Assembly: GCF_000264055.1 (NCBI RefSeq)
Contig: NZ_AJXL01000018.1
Coordinates: forward strand, 1 to 46,966
Source of the DNA: Flavobacterium sp. ACAM 123
GTDB taxonomy: Bacteria; Bacteroidota; Bacteroidia; Flavobacteriales; Flavobacteriaceae
DNA length: 46,966 nucleotides
Reading direction: 5' to 3'
Shown: positions 25,277-36,183 of the stretch, one piece after another
Position numbering within the stretch: position 1 is the stretch's first letter
Layout: every line of letters starts with the position of its first letter
The notes under the pieces: model-generated
Databases searched by the model: none
The model's input: only the letters and a program-made list of their open reading frames with translations
Told to the model about the DNA's origin: nothing
Position numbers and translations under genes: made by a program

Positions 25277-26347
25277 ATGTCATCACTATTATATTCCCCC
25301 TTACAAATAAAAAGTCTTTCGCTTAAAAACAGAATCGTTATCTCACCGATGTGTCAATATTCGGCTGTCGATGGCTTTGCTAATGATTGGCATTTGGTGC
25401 ATTTGGGTAGTCGTGCCACGGGTGGCGCAGGGTTGATAATTCAGGAGGCTACCAGTGTTTCTCCAGAAGGAAGAATTTCCCCAGAAGATTTAGGCCTTTG
25501 GAAAGAGGAGCATATAGAAAAATTAGCGCAAATCAATCAATTTATTGTGAGTCAAAATGCGGTTCCTGGAATTCAATTGGCGCATGCCGGTAGAAAAGCT
25601 AGTGCAGCATCTCCATGGAATGGTGGACGAAAAGTAGCTGCTGACGAAGGAGGTTGGGATTCAGTAGCTCCTAGTGGTATTGCTTATCATGAATCAGAAA
25701 AAGCACCTATTGCATTAGATAAAAATGGTATTCAGAAAGTGATTGCTGATTTTAAGACAGCGACCATAAGGTCGGTAAAAGCAGGGTATCAGGTTATGGA
25801 AATTCATGCGGCTCACGGGTATTTATTGCATCAGTTTCTTTCTCCTTTATCTAATGTTAGAACGGATGAATATGGAGGGAGTTTTGAAAACAGAATTCGT
25901 TTGACACTGGAGGTGCTCGAAGCAGTACAATCGGAATGGCCAAAAGACTTGCCGTTGTTTGTTCGTATTTCAGCGACAGACTGGGCTGACGGAGGTTGGA
26001 ACGCAGAAGAATCTGTACAGCTTTCTATAATCTTAAAAGATAAAGGAGTTGATTTAATAGATGTTTCGTCTGGTGCCTTGGTACCTTACCAAAAGATTCC
26101 TGTAGCTCCTAATTACCAAGTGCCTTTTGCTGTACAAATCAAAAAAGAAAGCGGGATCCTAACTGGAGCCGTAGGTCTATTAACTGAAGCCCATCAAGCA
26201 GAAGAAATTATCAGCGCTGGTAAAGCAGATTTGGTTTTGTTTGCTAGAGAATCGTTAAGAAACCCTTATTTAGCATTAACCTTTGCTCAAGATTTAAATG
26301 AAGATGTCTCTTGGCCAAAGCAGTACGAACGAGCTAAAACAAAATAG
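25277..26347 (+). CDS. NADH:flavin oxidoreductase, old yellow enzyme (YqjM/NamA-like)
   Basis: The 356-residue FMN TIM-barrel starts LLYSPLQIKSLSLKNRIVIS, carries ISPMCQYSA (the YqjM-class Cys) and the substrate-binding HAAHGYLLHQFLSPL around residues 176-190, then ENRIRLTLEV and the C-terminal SAGKADLVLFARESLRNPYL phosphate-binding region. It reduces activated C=C bonds of enones and quinones using NAD(P)H. It is full length and monocistronic, divergent from rseP. Confidence 0.9.
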   Translation: MSSLLYSPLQIKSLSLKNRIVISPMCQYSAVDGFANDWHLVHLGSRATGGAGLIIQEATSVSPEGRISPEDLGLWKEEHIEKLAQINQFIVSQNAVPGIQLAHAGRKASAASPWNGGRKVAADEGGWDSVAPSGIAYHESEKAPIALDKNGIQKVIADFKTATIRSVKAGYQVMEIHAAHGYLLHQFLSPLSNVRTDEYGGSFENRIRLTLEVLEAVQSEWPKDLPLFVRISATDWADGGWNAEESVQLSIILKDKGVDLIDVSSGALVPYQKIPVAPNYQVPFAVQIKKESGILTGAVGLLTEAHQAEEIISAGKADLVLFARESLRNPYLALTFAQDLNEDVSWPKQYERAKTK

Positions 26348-26484
26348 TCAGAGACTTTCGTTACATTGATGCTGATTATTTTTTGTACTATATCGAAATA
26401 TAGAATTTATAAGCCTTTCAAGGCGTTTCGTTTTTTTTGAAATAGCATAGCTATGTTACCCGATAGCAAATGTTGAAAACACAA
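26348..26484. other. Intergenic, no feature before the repeat
   Basis: The 430-bp gap between the old yellow enzyme gene and the oxidoreductase gene is mostly occupied by the duplication at 26485-26753. The first part shows nothing recognisable. Confidence 0.4.
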
Positions 26485-26753
26485 AATATTTTAAACTTGA
26501 CTTTTAAAAGTATCCGGATTCTTAAATAAAAGATCAATAATATATAATAATTGTCATCTATGTCAAAGCGAAGCTTTCTCAGCCCAATCAAAATAATCTA
26601 TGTTGCTATGTGGTAAAAAAAAGAATACAATTTGAGCTTGACTTTTAAAAGCGCCTGAGTAATTTAATAAAAAGCTAAGAATGAGTGTCCTCTATTTCAA
26701 AGCGAAGCTTTCTCAGTCCAATTAAAAAAATGATATTTCTGTGTGGTAAAAAA
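26485..26753 (+). repeat. Imperfect direct duplication of about 130 bp
   Basis: Unit one (about 26485-26622) and unit two (about 26628-26753) share CTTGACTTTTAAAAG, TCAAAGCGAAGCTTTCTCAG and TGTGTGGTAAAAAA-like segments in the same order with diverged spacers. Unit two ends just upstream of the Gfo/Idh/MocA gene and may supply part of its leader. Confidence 0.65.
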
Positions 26754-26777
26754 CCGTAGCTCGATAAAATAAAAATT

Positions 26778-27818
26778 ATGCAAAAAATAAAAACGGCCTT
26801 ACTATCCTACGGTATGTCTGGAAAAGTATTCCATGCCCCATTTCTCGAATTCCACTCTGGATTTGAATTACTTGGTTCTTGGGAGCGAAGTAAAAAATTG
26901 ATTCAACAGGATTATCCCAGTGTGAATAGTTATGCCACTTTGAAGGATCTTCTGGCATCTGATGCTCAATTAGTCATCGTGAATACGCCGGTGGGAACCC
27001 ATTTTGAATATGCTAAAAAAGTACTAGTGGCTGGAAAACATGCCATAGTCGAAAAAGCCTTTACTACTACTGTAGCCGAAGCAGAGGAGCTGGTTGCTCT
27101 GGCGACGGAAAAAAAAGTAAAACTTTCTGTTTTCCAAAATAGGAGATGGGACAGCGATCTTAAAACAGTGCGGCAGATTCTTTTGGATGGCGTATTGGGC
27201 GACATCGTCGAAGCCGAATTCCATTTTGATCGGTATAATCCCCTATTGAGTCCGAAGCAACACAAAGAAACCGCTAATGCCGGTGCCGGGATTTTGAAAG
27301 ACCTAGGCCCACATTTAATTGATCAGGCGGTGTATTTGTTTGGCTTTCCGCAAAGTGTTTATGCTGATATTCGCACGACACGTGAACACTCTCTGGTGGA
27401 TGATTGGATTGACATTTTACTGTATTATACCAATTTTAGAGTCCGATTAAAAGCAAGTTTTTTTGTTCGGGAAGCGATTCCGGCTTACACTATTCATGGT
27501 AAAAAAGGATCTTTCCTGAAACCGCGAGGCGACGTGCAAGAAGACCACTTGAAACTAGGTAGAAAACCAAATCTGGAGAGTTGGGGAACGGAGTCTATCG
27601 AAAAGGAAGGACTCTTGCATACCGAAATTGACAGCAAAATAGTACAGGGAAAAATACCAACAGTGCAGGGGAATTATTATACTTTTTTTGATGAGGTTTA
27701 CAATTCTATTGTAAATAATAAAAAAGAACCCGTTACCGGACAAGATGGACTGAGGGTAATGCAAATTATCGAAGCAGCCATTCAAAGTAGCGCTCAAAAA
27801 AAAGCAATCGATTTATAG
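26778..27818 (+). CDS. Gfo/Idh/MocA family oxidoreductase
   Basis: This 346-residue NAD(P)-dependent dehydrogenase has the N-terminal Rossmann start (KIKTALLSYGMSGKVFHAPF), VIVNTPVGTHFEYAKKVLVAGKHAIVEKAFTT with the EK(A) motif of the family (EKPfT variant, about 90-96), and a C-terminal alpha/beta domain with GAGILKDLGPHLIDQAVYLFG. It likely oxidises or reduces a sugar or polyol derivative; the substrate cannot be read. Only the upstream repeat separates it from the old yellow enzyme gene. Confidence 0.9.
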   Translation: MQKIKTALLSYGMSGKVFHAPFLEFHSGFELLGSWERSKKLIQQDYPSVNSYATLKDLLASDAQLVIVNTPVGTHFEYAKKVLVAGKHAIVEKAFTTTVAEAEELVALATEKKVKLSVFQNRRWDSDLKTVRQILLDGVLGDIVEAEFHFDRYNPLLSPKQHKETANAGAGILKDLGPHLIDQAVYLFGFPQSVYADIRTTREHSLVDDWIDILLYYTNFRVRLKASFFVREAIPAYTIHGKKGSFLKPRGDVQEDHLKLGRKPNLESWGTESIEKEGLLHTEIDSKIVQGKIPTVQGNYYTFFDEVYNSIVNNKKEPVTGQDGLRVMQIIEAAIQSSAQKKAIDL

Positions 27819-28946
27819 GTAGATTATGGAGAATTAAGAAATTGAAGTATTGATTGAGTATCAAGCTCAATTCTTTAATTGTTAAAAAAAAAGCTTTCTA
27901 AGTTCCTCAAAAACAAACACGTGTCTTTTACAAGTGCTAATTCATCTTTCACAAACAATATTATTTTGATTTAGTGTCATAATGGTTTTTCAGAACCATA
28001 GCGCAGCTTTTTTTATTTTTAAGTTTTTCAAAGAATAAAACGAACTTTTTTCTCTGAGAGGGATTCGTTTGACTGTTTTGGCTTTTTTTTGGCAATAAGA
28101 TTGTCTTTTGCAACTGGAGGGTAATAAAATCCCAGATAATAAGATAGCGTTGGGCTTAATTGCTGCTGATTTGCGAACTACCTTATTCGCTTTCAGTGGT
28201 GTTTTGAGAATCTTAATGTTGAGCCGAATCAAAGCTATTCAGGAAGTTTATAGGAGCATTACTTTTTATTTACCGCAGTAACGAATCACCCGCTTTTTGC
28301 TGTATCCACGCCCCAAAAGCGTGGGATGCCGCTACAATCGGGGATATTTATTGCGTGCGGTGGTTTTAACTGCGAACTAAAAAGCGTTTGAAGATCGTCT
28401 TTAATTATAAAATATAATTGTTTTGTCACGACAGCACTGGCCTTTATCAGAAATAAAGTGTCACTGTTAATGCAAGCACGCCTAAAAAACTACTGTTCAA
28501 ACGATGTGCAAGAACCATCAAATCAAATCAAATCAAATAATAAATTTGTTTGTTAATGGAATACTTGGCTTTACAGAAACACGAACCAGCAGTCAACGAA
28601 ATGTTGAAAAGTTGGAGGATAAATTATTAGATCATAAAAGAAGACCTCTTATATTTGACTATTATTGTTAAGTAAAATTAATCAATTGACAAGTTGACTG
28701 TCGTGCACAAATAAAAAACAGCAAATTAGTAGGGCAAACTTCTCAGAGACAAAAGAAAAGACCATTTGCTACTTATGGTGGTTGAAGTCTGCTTAAACGG
28801 TGATTTAGCAGATGAAATCCTAGGATGTTTCAAGAAAACAGTAATCAAAAATAAATTGACAAAGAATCTGTTTTGGATACCGCCAAAAAACAGAGCATAA
28901 AACACGATATAAAAGATAATTTTAAAACATTTTAGAAAAGATAAAA
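27819..28946. other. Long intergenic region (1.1 kb) with a palindromic repeat, no intact gene
   Basis: Neither strand has a credible long frame. The interval 28500-28900 contains fragments such as a run of TCAAATCAAATCAAATAA and AT-rich stretches interrupted by stops, possibly a decayed transposase or other gene, but I cannot name it. A palindromic unit lies at 28289-28343. Confidence 0.45.
28289..28343. repeat. Palindromic intergenic unit, Flavobacterium-type
   Basis: The unit runs CCCGCTTTTTGCTGTATCC ... GGATGCCGCTACAATCGGG, with its ends partly complementary and an inner CCACGC/GCGTGG stem (28306-28311 with 28319-28324). From memory, dispersed units with these GC-rich ends are frequent in Flavobacteriia. 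It is much richer in GC than its surroundings. Confidence 0.5.
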
Positions 28947-29699
28947 ATGAAAAATAAAGTCATTAATTTATTTGGAGATAAAAATATTGTCCAAAACCAA
29001 GGCATAAAATATTCGTCATTATTAGAACAATTTTTAAGCCCTTTTGTTAAGGATTTTGATGATGCTGAATATTATGAAGATATTTTTGACTTTGCCATTA
29101 GAGCGTGGAATTTTGGCAATATGAGAGCTATTTTACCAGAGGGGGATGGCGATGCTGCAATTAATGCTGTAGAGGGGGAAAATATAAATACGGGTCTTCT
29201 AAATCGAATGATTGATGCTAAAGTGACCAAATTTAAAGAATTCACTAACTTCATTGTCGATTATGAGTTAAAAGAAACAACAGGTGATCCTGTTTTATCA
29301 GTAGTTACGAAAGAAAAGGATGACTACCTCGCGGCCATGTTAGAAGAGTTGGAAGGCCAAGATTCTGAAGACGATTTTAAAGAAAACTTTATCGATCGTA
29401 TTGCAATTATTGTAAAACCATTGCAGCCATTTTTGGATTGGCTTTTTAAGCTTTATCCTGAGCATGCAGATGAAAAGTTTGAAGTAAATACCTATTTGTT
29501 AAGTGAAGATATTGAGGATGTGGAAGCCTGGCTTAAAAAGAAATACGACAAATTATTTATGATTGAATTAGAAGCTTGGCATACTAATAAAAAAGAGTGG
29601 CCACAAAAACGCAATTACAAAATGTTTAAACAATGGTTTCAAGTAGAAGTATCAACAATGGTTTACGATTTAGAAAAGGAGCCCGTTTATAAATCATAA
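28947..29699 (+). CDS. Hypothetical protein (250 aa)
   Basis: An acidic, mainly alpha-helical 250-residue protein with no signal peptide. It includes an EDIFDFAIRAWNFGNMRAI segment and a central DDYLAAMLEELEGQDSEDDF acidic patch. No domain is recognised. It is 27 bp before the SWIM-protein gene on the same strand, so the two are probably one operon. Confidence 0.7.
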   Translation: MKNKVINLFGDKNIVQNQGIKYSSLLEQFLSPFVKDFDDAEYYEDIFDFAIRAWNFGNMRAILPEGDGDAAINAVEGENINTGLLNRMIDAKVTKFKEFTNFIVDYELKETTGDPVLSVVTKEKDDYLAAMLEELEGQDSEDDFKENFIDRIAIIVKPLQPFLDWLFKLYPEHADEKFEVNTYLLSEDIEDVEAWLKKKYDKLFMIELEAWHTNKKEWPQKRNYKMFKQWFQVEVSTMVYDLEKEPVYKS

Positions 29700-29726
29700 T
29701 AGAAGAAACACAATAAATGGAACTGT

Positions 29727-31409
29727 ATGCAGATACCTTTAAACGAATTTGAGCAAATTATTGAAGAACCCATTTTAAAAAGAGGATTATCCTATTTTAA
29801 AAGCGGTGCTGTTTTAGATTTTTTAGAAATTGCTAAAGAAGAATATGAAGCCGTTGTCTCTGGAACGGAAAATTATATGGTTCAGTTAAAAATAAAAAAT
29901 AATACGATAACTGAATATTATTGCGATTGCCCTTATGATTTAGGTCCTGTTTGCAAACACATCCTGGCTGCCATTTTTTATTTAAAACAAGACGAGTTGC
30001 ACTTAAATGAGCCAAAACTTAAAAAAGTAAGAAAGGAAAAAACCACTTCGGTTGCCCAACAAATAAAAGAATTATTAAAAACCATTTCGCACAAAGAACT
30101 GGTTGAATTTGTACTAGAAAACAGTAAAAAAGACAAGAAATTTACAAACGTTTTTTTAGCGTCATTTGGTCATTTAAGTCAAACCCAATCTAAAGAATTT
30201 TATCAAAACCAAATTCATTCTATTTTAAAAACTGCCGCGGGAAGAGACGGTTGGATTGGTTGGTCAGATATGAAATATGTTGTAAATACAACACAACCAT
30301 TTTTAGAAAATGCCAATAAATTTTTAGCGAATACTAATTATGAAAATGTGTTTTTTATTAGTACCGCTTTGTTAGAAGAAATGACCGAAGCTTTTCAATT
30401 TGGCGATGATAGTAACGGTGATCTTGGTTATTTTATAGAAATGGCAATGGAATTACTTTCAAAATTAGCTCAGGAAAAACTGCCTGATACGCTTAAACAA
30501 GAAATCTTTGAATACTGTATTTCGTCCTTTAACCAAAAAATATTTGAAGGGTGGGACTGGCATTTAGGAATGCTGGATCTTGCTGTCGACTTGATTAAAG
30601 AAGAATCAGATGCCAATATAATTTTGGATTGCTTAGAAACTGTTTCTGGAAAATATGAAATAGAAGAAGCCCAATCTCTTAAGTTAGATCTGTTAAGACG
30701 ATTTAAAGAGGAAGCTGAAGTTGAAAAGTATATCAATAGGCACATTTCAAATTCCGAAATCAGAAAAAAAGAGATCGAAATAGCATTTAAAAATGAAAAC
30801 TTTAAACGAGTAATTGAACTTGCTATAGACGGAATAAAACAGGATGAACAGGACAAGCCAGGATTAGTAAAAGTATGGTACAACTGGATGTTAAAAGTGG
30901 CCCAATCTCAAAAAGACACTCCTAGAATTATAGAGTATTCAAGATTTTTATTTATTAATAATTTCTATCCAGAACAAGACTATTATCAAATTTTAAAATA
31001 CACAATTGCATCTGATAGATGGAATGATTTTTTAGAAGATTTGATAAAAGAACTCTCAACAAAAAAGAGATGGTCTGACGATGAATTAATTAGAAAAATT
31101 TATATTACCGAACAATCGTGGGATAGACTATTTCTCCTGTTAAAACAAAATTGTTCTTTAGAAAGCATCAAAAATAATGAAGCCTATTTATCTACCGATT
31201 ATAAAAGCGAATTAATTCAAATGTATAGCAAAAGATTGATTGCTTATGTTGACAAGTATGTTGGGAGAAACCATTACCAAACAGCTTGCACTTACTTACG
31301 AAGAATGAAAAAGTTAGGCGGTAATGAGGAAGTAAACAATTTGATAGCATTATTTATAAAACAATATCCACAACGAAAAGCATTATTGGACGAATTAAGC
31401 CGGGTTTAA
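29727..31409 (+). CDS. SWIM zinc-finger protein
   Basis: The 560-residue protein has a SWIM motif CDCPYDLGPVCKHIL at about residues 71-85 (CxC then CxH), a small zinc-binding fold that contacts DNA or proteins. The remainder is a long helical, TPR-like solenoid (repeated helix-turn units from about residue 130). SWIM proteins with helical repeats occur with SNF2 helicases and in other regulatory contexts, but no helicase gene is near. Its partner appears to be the 250-aa gene upstream. Confidence 0.8.
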   Translation: MQIPLNEFEQIIEEPILKRGLSYFKSGAVLDFLEIAKEEYEAVVSGTENYMVQLKIKNNTITEYYCDCPYDLGPVCKHILAAIFYLKQDELHLNEPKLKKVRKEKTTSVAQQIKELLKTISHKELVEFVLENSKKDKKFTNVFLASFGHLSQTQSKEFYQNQIHSILKTAAGRDGWIGWSDMKYVVNTTQPFLENANKFLANTNYENVFFISTALLEEMTEAFQFGDDSNGDLGYFIEMAMELLSKLAQEKLPDTLKQEIFEYCISSFNQKIFEGWDWHLGMLDLAVDLIKEESDANIILDCLETVSGKYEIEEAQSLKLDLLRRFKEEAEVEKYINRHISNSEIRKKEIEIAFKNENFKRVIELAIDGIKQDEQDKPGLVKVWYNWMLKVAQSQKDTPRIIEYSRFLFINNFYPEQDYYQILKYTIASDRWNDFLEDLIKELSTKKRWSDDELIRKIYITEQSWDRLFLLLKQNCSLESIKNNEAYLSTDYKSELIQMYSKRLIAYVDKYVGRNHYQTACTYLRRMKKLGGNEEVNNLIALFIKQYPQRKALLDELSRV

Positions 31410-31922
31410 ATAACTAGATTAAGAGCCATACTCTCCTGCTTTTAAGGCAGGTTTGTGATTATTCCCAGTTTTTAAATGATTGTGGAGTTCGTGATTACTT
31501 CGTAGATTTCCCTAGCCAGCATCGCATCAAAAATTGTAGATAACCAGGGTTTTCAGCAAACGCAACTGATAAGGGAAGTGTCTCGTATTCGTCTCTTTAT
31601 ATAGGTATTAGTGTTAAATTAACATTAATAAATATTATTTAATTAAATATTAACAATACAATTAAATTTTAATTACATTTACGAGTTGAAAAAAGAATAT
31701 AACTATTCTTTTGGTTTTTAAATACCACTTTAGAACCGCTTTCAAATTAGTCCTTTTGGTTTTAAACCAAATTTTCCAAAAACACTTTTCTTTTATTGCC
31801 GATGCCTTATCCTGATTTGGATAATTTTTTGTGTTCTGTAGTAAAACCAATCCTATTTTATTTAAAAGATAAAGTCCTCAAATCGGTTGGGGATTTATTA
31901 CAGTCATAAAGAAAATAGATTT
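31410..31922. other. Intergenic region upstream of the TonB receptor
   Basis: This 513-bp AT-rich region has no gene. It contains a weak hairpin after the SWIM gene (CCTGC/GCAGG at 31435-31451) and a dyad TTTGGTTT-T-AAACCAAA (31755-31771) with a similar half-site near 31709-31721. These could be regulatory sites of the receptor operon. Confidence 0.45.
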
Positions 31923-34760
31923 ATGAAAAAAGCGGGGCTAGTGTTTTTTATTGTTTTACAAATGGGGTTTGCTTTCGCACAAAACAAAACGGGAGTTTCA
32001 GGGATAGTATTGGATGCCAAAACCCAGCGGCCTTTAGCTTATGTAGTTGTTTCTATTCAAAACACGAATGTCATGCAGCTGACCGCCATAGACGGAAAAT
32101 TCAATTTTGACGACTTAATTGTGGGTGATCAATTGTTACTTTTTCACAGTCAAGGCTACAAGGATGCGCTGTTTCCGGTAATAATTGAGGCAGGACAACG
32201 ACTCGACTTAGGAACGATAATGCTCGAAGAAGATGAGATTTTAGATCAGCAAAGGAGTTTAATTCGGCTTTTCGAAAATGAGTTAACTGATGACAATAGC
32301 GGTTCAGAGAGTACTTCAGGATTGTTACAGTCTTCTAGAGATGCTTTTCAACAAGCCGCCGCTTTCAATTGGGGTCAGGCACGTTTCCGGATTCGGGGAT
32401 TGGATAGTGAAAATGCGATGACTATGATTAATGGGGTTTCCATGAATAAATCTTATGATGGCAGGCCGCAGTGGGGCAATTGGGGCGGACTTAACGACGC
32501 CATCCGAAATCAGGAATTTACTATTGGTACTGCCCCTTCTGATTATACTTTTGGCGGAATATTAGGGACTCAGGAGATCAATACCCGCGCTTCTATTTAT
32601 AGAACAGGAACAAGAATTACGGTATCGGGAACTAACACTAATTATAGAGGGCGCATCATGGGCATCTTTGCGTCCGGAATGAATAGCAGTGGTTGGGCCT
32701 TCGTAGTTTCGGCAGGAAAAAGATATGCAGATGAAGGCTATTTTGAAGGAACGACTTACGATGGTAATTCTCTCTTTTTGAGTGTCGAAAAGAAATTAAA
32801 CGACAATCATTTCCTTAATTTCACTGGGTTCTACACCCCAAACAGCCGAGGGAAGAATTCACCAAACAGTACAGAAGTAACTGAATTGACCGGTGAAACC
32901 TACAATTCCTATTGGGGATATCAGGACGGGAAGAAAAGAAACGCCAGAGTAAAAACAATCGAAGAACCCATCTTGATGCTCAATCATTATTTTAAGATCA
33001 ATGATCACAGCAATCTTAATTCTAGTGTGATGTTTCAGCTTGGCAAAATAGGCAACAGCAACCTTGATTATCAAAATGCCAACAGCCCAGACCCCACTTA
33101 TTTTAGAAAATTACCCAGTTATTATAGCTCCATGTACGGCAAAGACGAGGGAGAATATTCGGGTGCTTTTATGCCGGATAATGAAAATGCCGAAAAGAGT
33201 AGCATTCAGTTTTTAGCAAATCCTCAAATTGATTGGAATTCCCTGTATCGGGCCAACCAAAATCCGGTAGTGGATTCCAATGGCAATATTACGGGCTATG
33301 AAGCAGCTAAAAGTCACTATGTTTTATACGAAGACCGGACAGACGATTAAACGGTGGTGGCTTCTTCCAATTTTAGTACGCAAATAAATGAAAATCTTAT
33401 TATGAATGCGGGAGGGTCGTTGCGGAATTTGAAATCGCATAATTACCAACTCCTTTTGGATCTGTTAGGTGGTGCCTATTTTGAGGATATCGATGGTTTC
33501 TATGGTGGAAATCAGGCTGAATCTGATTTGAATAATCCAAATAGGCAGGTTGTTGTAGGGGACGCCTATGGATATAATTACAAGTATACAGCCACTGTTT
33601 TTGATGCATTTACACAGTTTAAATTTTCTTATGATAAAATTGATTTCTATTTGGCACAATCCTTCTCTAATACGAATTACCAAAGAGAGGGTCTGTATAA
33701 AAATGGCATCTACGAAACGATTTCCTTCGGTAAAAGAGAGAAAGTACCCTTTGAGAATTTTGGTTTTAAAGGGGGAGTTCTATTTAAAATCTCAGGCAAG
33801 CAATCATTGAATTTCAATGGTGCGCATTTGTCTAAAGCACCCACAATCCGTAATACCTTCCCAAATGCACGATTGAATAATTCTATAGTAGACGGGTTAC
33901 AAAGTGAAGCTTTAAACAGCCTCGATGCGACCTATGTTTTTCGTTCACCAAAACTAAAAGCGCGATTGACGGCTTATTATTCGACAATAAAAGAAGCTAC
34001 TAAAACTTCCTTTTTTTATGCAGAAGGCATTTTTGACAATGGCGCAGGATATACAAATACGAATGCTTTCGTCAGCCAAACGCTGACTCATTTAGACCGA
34101 AAGAATATCGGTGCAGAATTCAGTTTTGAATACCAAATTACTAGTACGCTAAAAGGAAGTTTATCAGCAGGATACGGCCAGTTTACCTACGACAGTAATC
34201 CTACTGTGAGTATCAATAACGATGCTGTAGCTACTGTTGAAAATACAAATCCGTCATTCGATTTTGGAACAGCGCTTCTAAAAAATTACAAACAGGCAGG
34301 CATGCCGCAACAGGCTTACGGTTTAGGAGTAGACTACCGAGACCCTAAATATTGGTGGGTAGGAATCAATATTAATTACTTGGCAGACAGCTATATTGAT
34401 ATTTCACCAATTGTAAGGACGGCTGGTTTTTATACTAATCCCGCTAGTGGGTTTCCATTCCCGGAAGCCACAGAAGAAAGAGCGAGAGAGTTATTGAAAC
34501 AGGAAAAATTTGATCCGGCGGTATTACTTAATCTTATAGGCGGTAAATCGTGGCGAATCAAAGGAAAAAATCTAGGGCTCTTCGCGAGCGTCAATAATGT
34601 GCTCGCCAGCAACTATAAAACGGGTGGCTACGAGCAAGCGAGAAATGCTAACTTCAGACAACTCAATCAGGATGTTTCTAGTGGAACTCCCTCTTTTGGG
34701 AACAAATATTTTTATGGTTATGGAAGAACCTATTTCGTTAACCTCTACTTTAATTTTTAA
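31923..34760 (+). pseudogene. TonB-dependent receptor, interrupted by an in-frame TAA
   Basis: The start at 31923 gives a clean signal peptide. A CarboxypepD_reg-like domain follows (SGIVLDAKTQRPLAYVVV), then a TonB plug (ARFRIRGLDSENAMTMINGV) and a long beta-barrel ending in the outer-membrane-type C terminus YFVNLYFNF. TAA at 33348-33350 cuts it after YEDRTDD; the same frame continues with TVVASSNFSTQIN to 34760. One base change (AAA to TAA) would explain it. Full length is about 945 codons. It would import a nutrient across the outer membrane with the DUF5689 lipoprotein encoded 18 bp downstream. Confidence 0.85.
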
Positions 34761-34778
34761 ATATTAAAAATCCATCTT

Positions 34779-36131
34779 ATGAAATCTACTTTCTATAGCT
34801 TCCTTTTTTTGACGGTATTTATCGCTATTTTCTTTAGCTGTGCAAATGATGCGACAGAGATACCCCAACTGCGTTGTACGCAGCCAGATTTTGCCACAAA
34901 TAAGACGGTAGTGGAAATTCGTACCAATGCGGGCGCAATTGTCACACAATACACCTACGATGATATCATTGAAGCGTATGTGGTTTCTAGTGATGAAGCC
35001 GGCAATTTTTTTAAAGCTATTTCTTTACAGACTTTAGGAACAACCACCACTCCTGCAGTAGGGTTTAGCGTACCTGTAGATGCTAGTAATACTTACGTTG
35101 ATTTTAGAGTAGGAAATAAAGTATATGTAAAACTAAAAAATCAGTACACGGATATCAACTACGGAAGTCTTCGTATCGGGGGGATTTATGTCAATTCCTA
35201 TAACGAAGGTGCAGTGGGTCGACTTTCACAGAACGATTATAAAAATGTGCTTAATGCATCCTGTACTACTTTAGGGGACGATGTTTTGGTTCGGCGACTG
35301 ACGATTTCAGATTTGGTTTTCGATGCCAATTTAAATACTTTAGTCGAATTGTCTGATGTTCAGTTTACCGAGATGGCAATTGGCCGGCACTATTTTGAAG
35401 AGACCAATAACGTGGGTGGAGCGACTAACTGGAGCTTGATCGATAAATTTGGGAATCAGGTGCTTTTTAGAACGAGCAGTTATGCTGATTTTGCTCAAAA
35501 GATGGTTCCCGGTGGCAACGGAAAGGTGAGAGGGGTTTTGACCAAATTCGGTTCGGATTATCAGTTGCTGGCCCGCTCCGAAAAAGATGTGGTGATGACT
35601 GCGCCAAGAACAGTTCCTTTTTTCTCTCAAGATTTCCAAGCGGTGGTCGATAAAACTAATTTGAGTCTTCCTGGATGGGCAAATATTGTTCAGACTGGCA
35701 GAACCTTCTGGAAAGGGACTGTGTATTCTGGTAATGGATACGCAGAGTTCAATACTACGGGAGCTAAAGTGCTGTCTAATATCGCTTGGTTGATTTCGCC
35801 AAAAATTGATATGGATATACACACTGATGAAATACTGACTTTTAGAACCGCCCAACATCATCTTGATGTGGATTCTCCGTTAAATTCGCTGGAAGTATTT
35901 GTTTCCACTAATTTTGACGGGTTGAATGTTGCTAAGGCAACTTGGACATCACTCAATGTGATTTTACCTAAACAAGCCACGCCTTGGTATCAGTTTGTGG
36001 GTTCTGGCGGTGTCGACTTATCTTCTTACACGGGGAAAATCAATATCGCTTTTAGGTATACTGGTTCTGGAAGGAATCTAGCTTTGGATGGTGCTTTTCA
36101 AGTAGATGATGTGCAGGTTTTTGGGAAGTAA
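34779..36131 (+). CDS. DUF5689 domain-containing lipoprotein
   Basis: The 450-residue protein has a lipoprotein signal (lipobox FFSC near residue 21), an N-terminal DUF5689/OB-like region (YTYDDIIEAYVVSSDEAGNFFKA) and a C-terminal jelly-roll of the choice-of-anchor-J type (FFSQDFQAVVD, LAWLISPKIDMD-like strands, FRYTGSGRNLALDGAFQVDDV). DUF5689 lipoproteins are regular partners of TonB receptors in Flavobacteriia and probably bind substrate at the cell surface. It follows the receptor gene by 18 bp, so it belongs to the same operon and may suffer polar effects of the receptor stop codon. Confidence 0.85.
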   Translation: MKSTFYSFLFLTVFIAIFFSCANDATEIPQLRCTQPDFATNKTVVEIRTNAGAIVTQYTYDDIIEAYVVSSDEAGNFFKAISLQTLGTTTTPAVGFSVPVDASNTYVDFRVGNKVYVKLKNQYTDINYGSLRIGGIYVNSYNEGAVGRLSQNDYKNVLNASCTTLGDDVLVRRLTISDLVFDANLNTLVELSDVQFTEMAIGRHYFEETNNVGGATNWSLIDKFGNQVLFRTSSYADFAQKMVPGGNGKVRGVLTKFGSDYQLLARSEKDVVMTAPRTVPFFSQDFQAVVDKTNLSLPGWANIVQTGRTFWKGTVYSGNGYAEFNTTGAKVLSNIAWLISPKIDMDIHTDEILTFRTAQHHLDVDSPLNSLEVFVSTNFDGLNVAKATWTSLNVILPKQATPWYQFVGSGGVDLSSYTGKINIAFRYTGSGRNLALDGAFQVDDVQVFGK

Positions 36132-36183
36132 ATTGCTTATGAGACAATAAAAGATATGCGATTTATGTAGCGTGTAATTTTAC

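Noticed and set aside
31435..31451. Terminator after the SWIM gene
   Set aside because: Only a 5-bp stem without a proper T run; too weak to claim.
35340..35861. 173-codon minus-strand frame
   Set aside because: It lies wholly antisense to the DUF5689 lipoprotein gene, which has clear domain and signal features.
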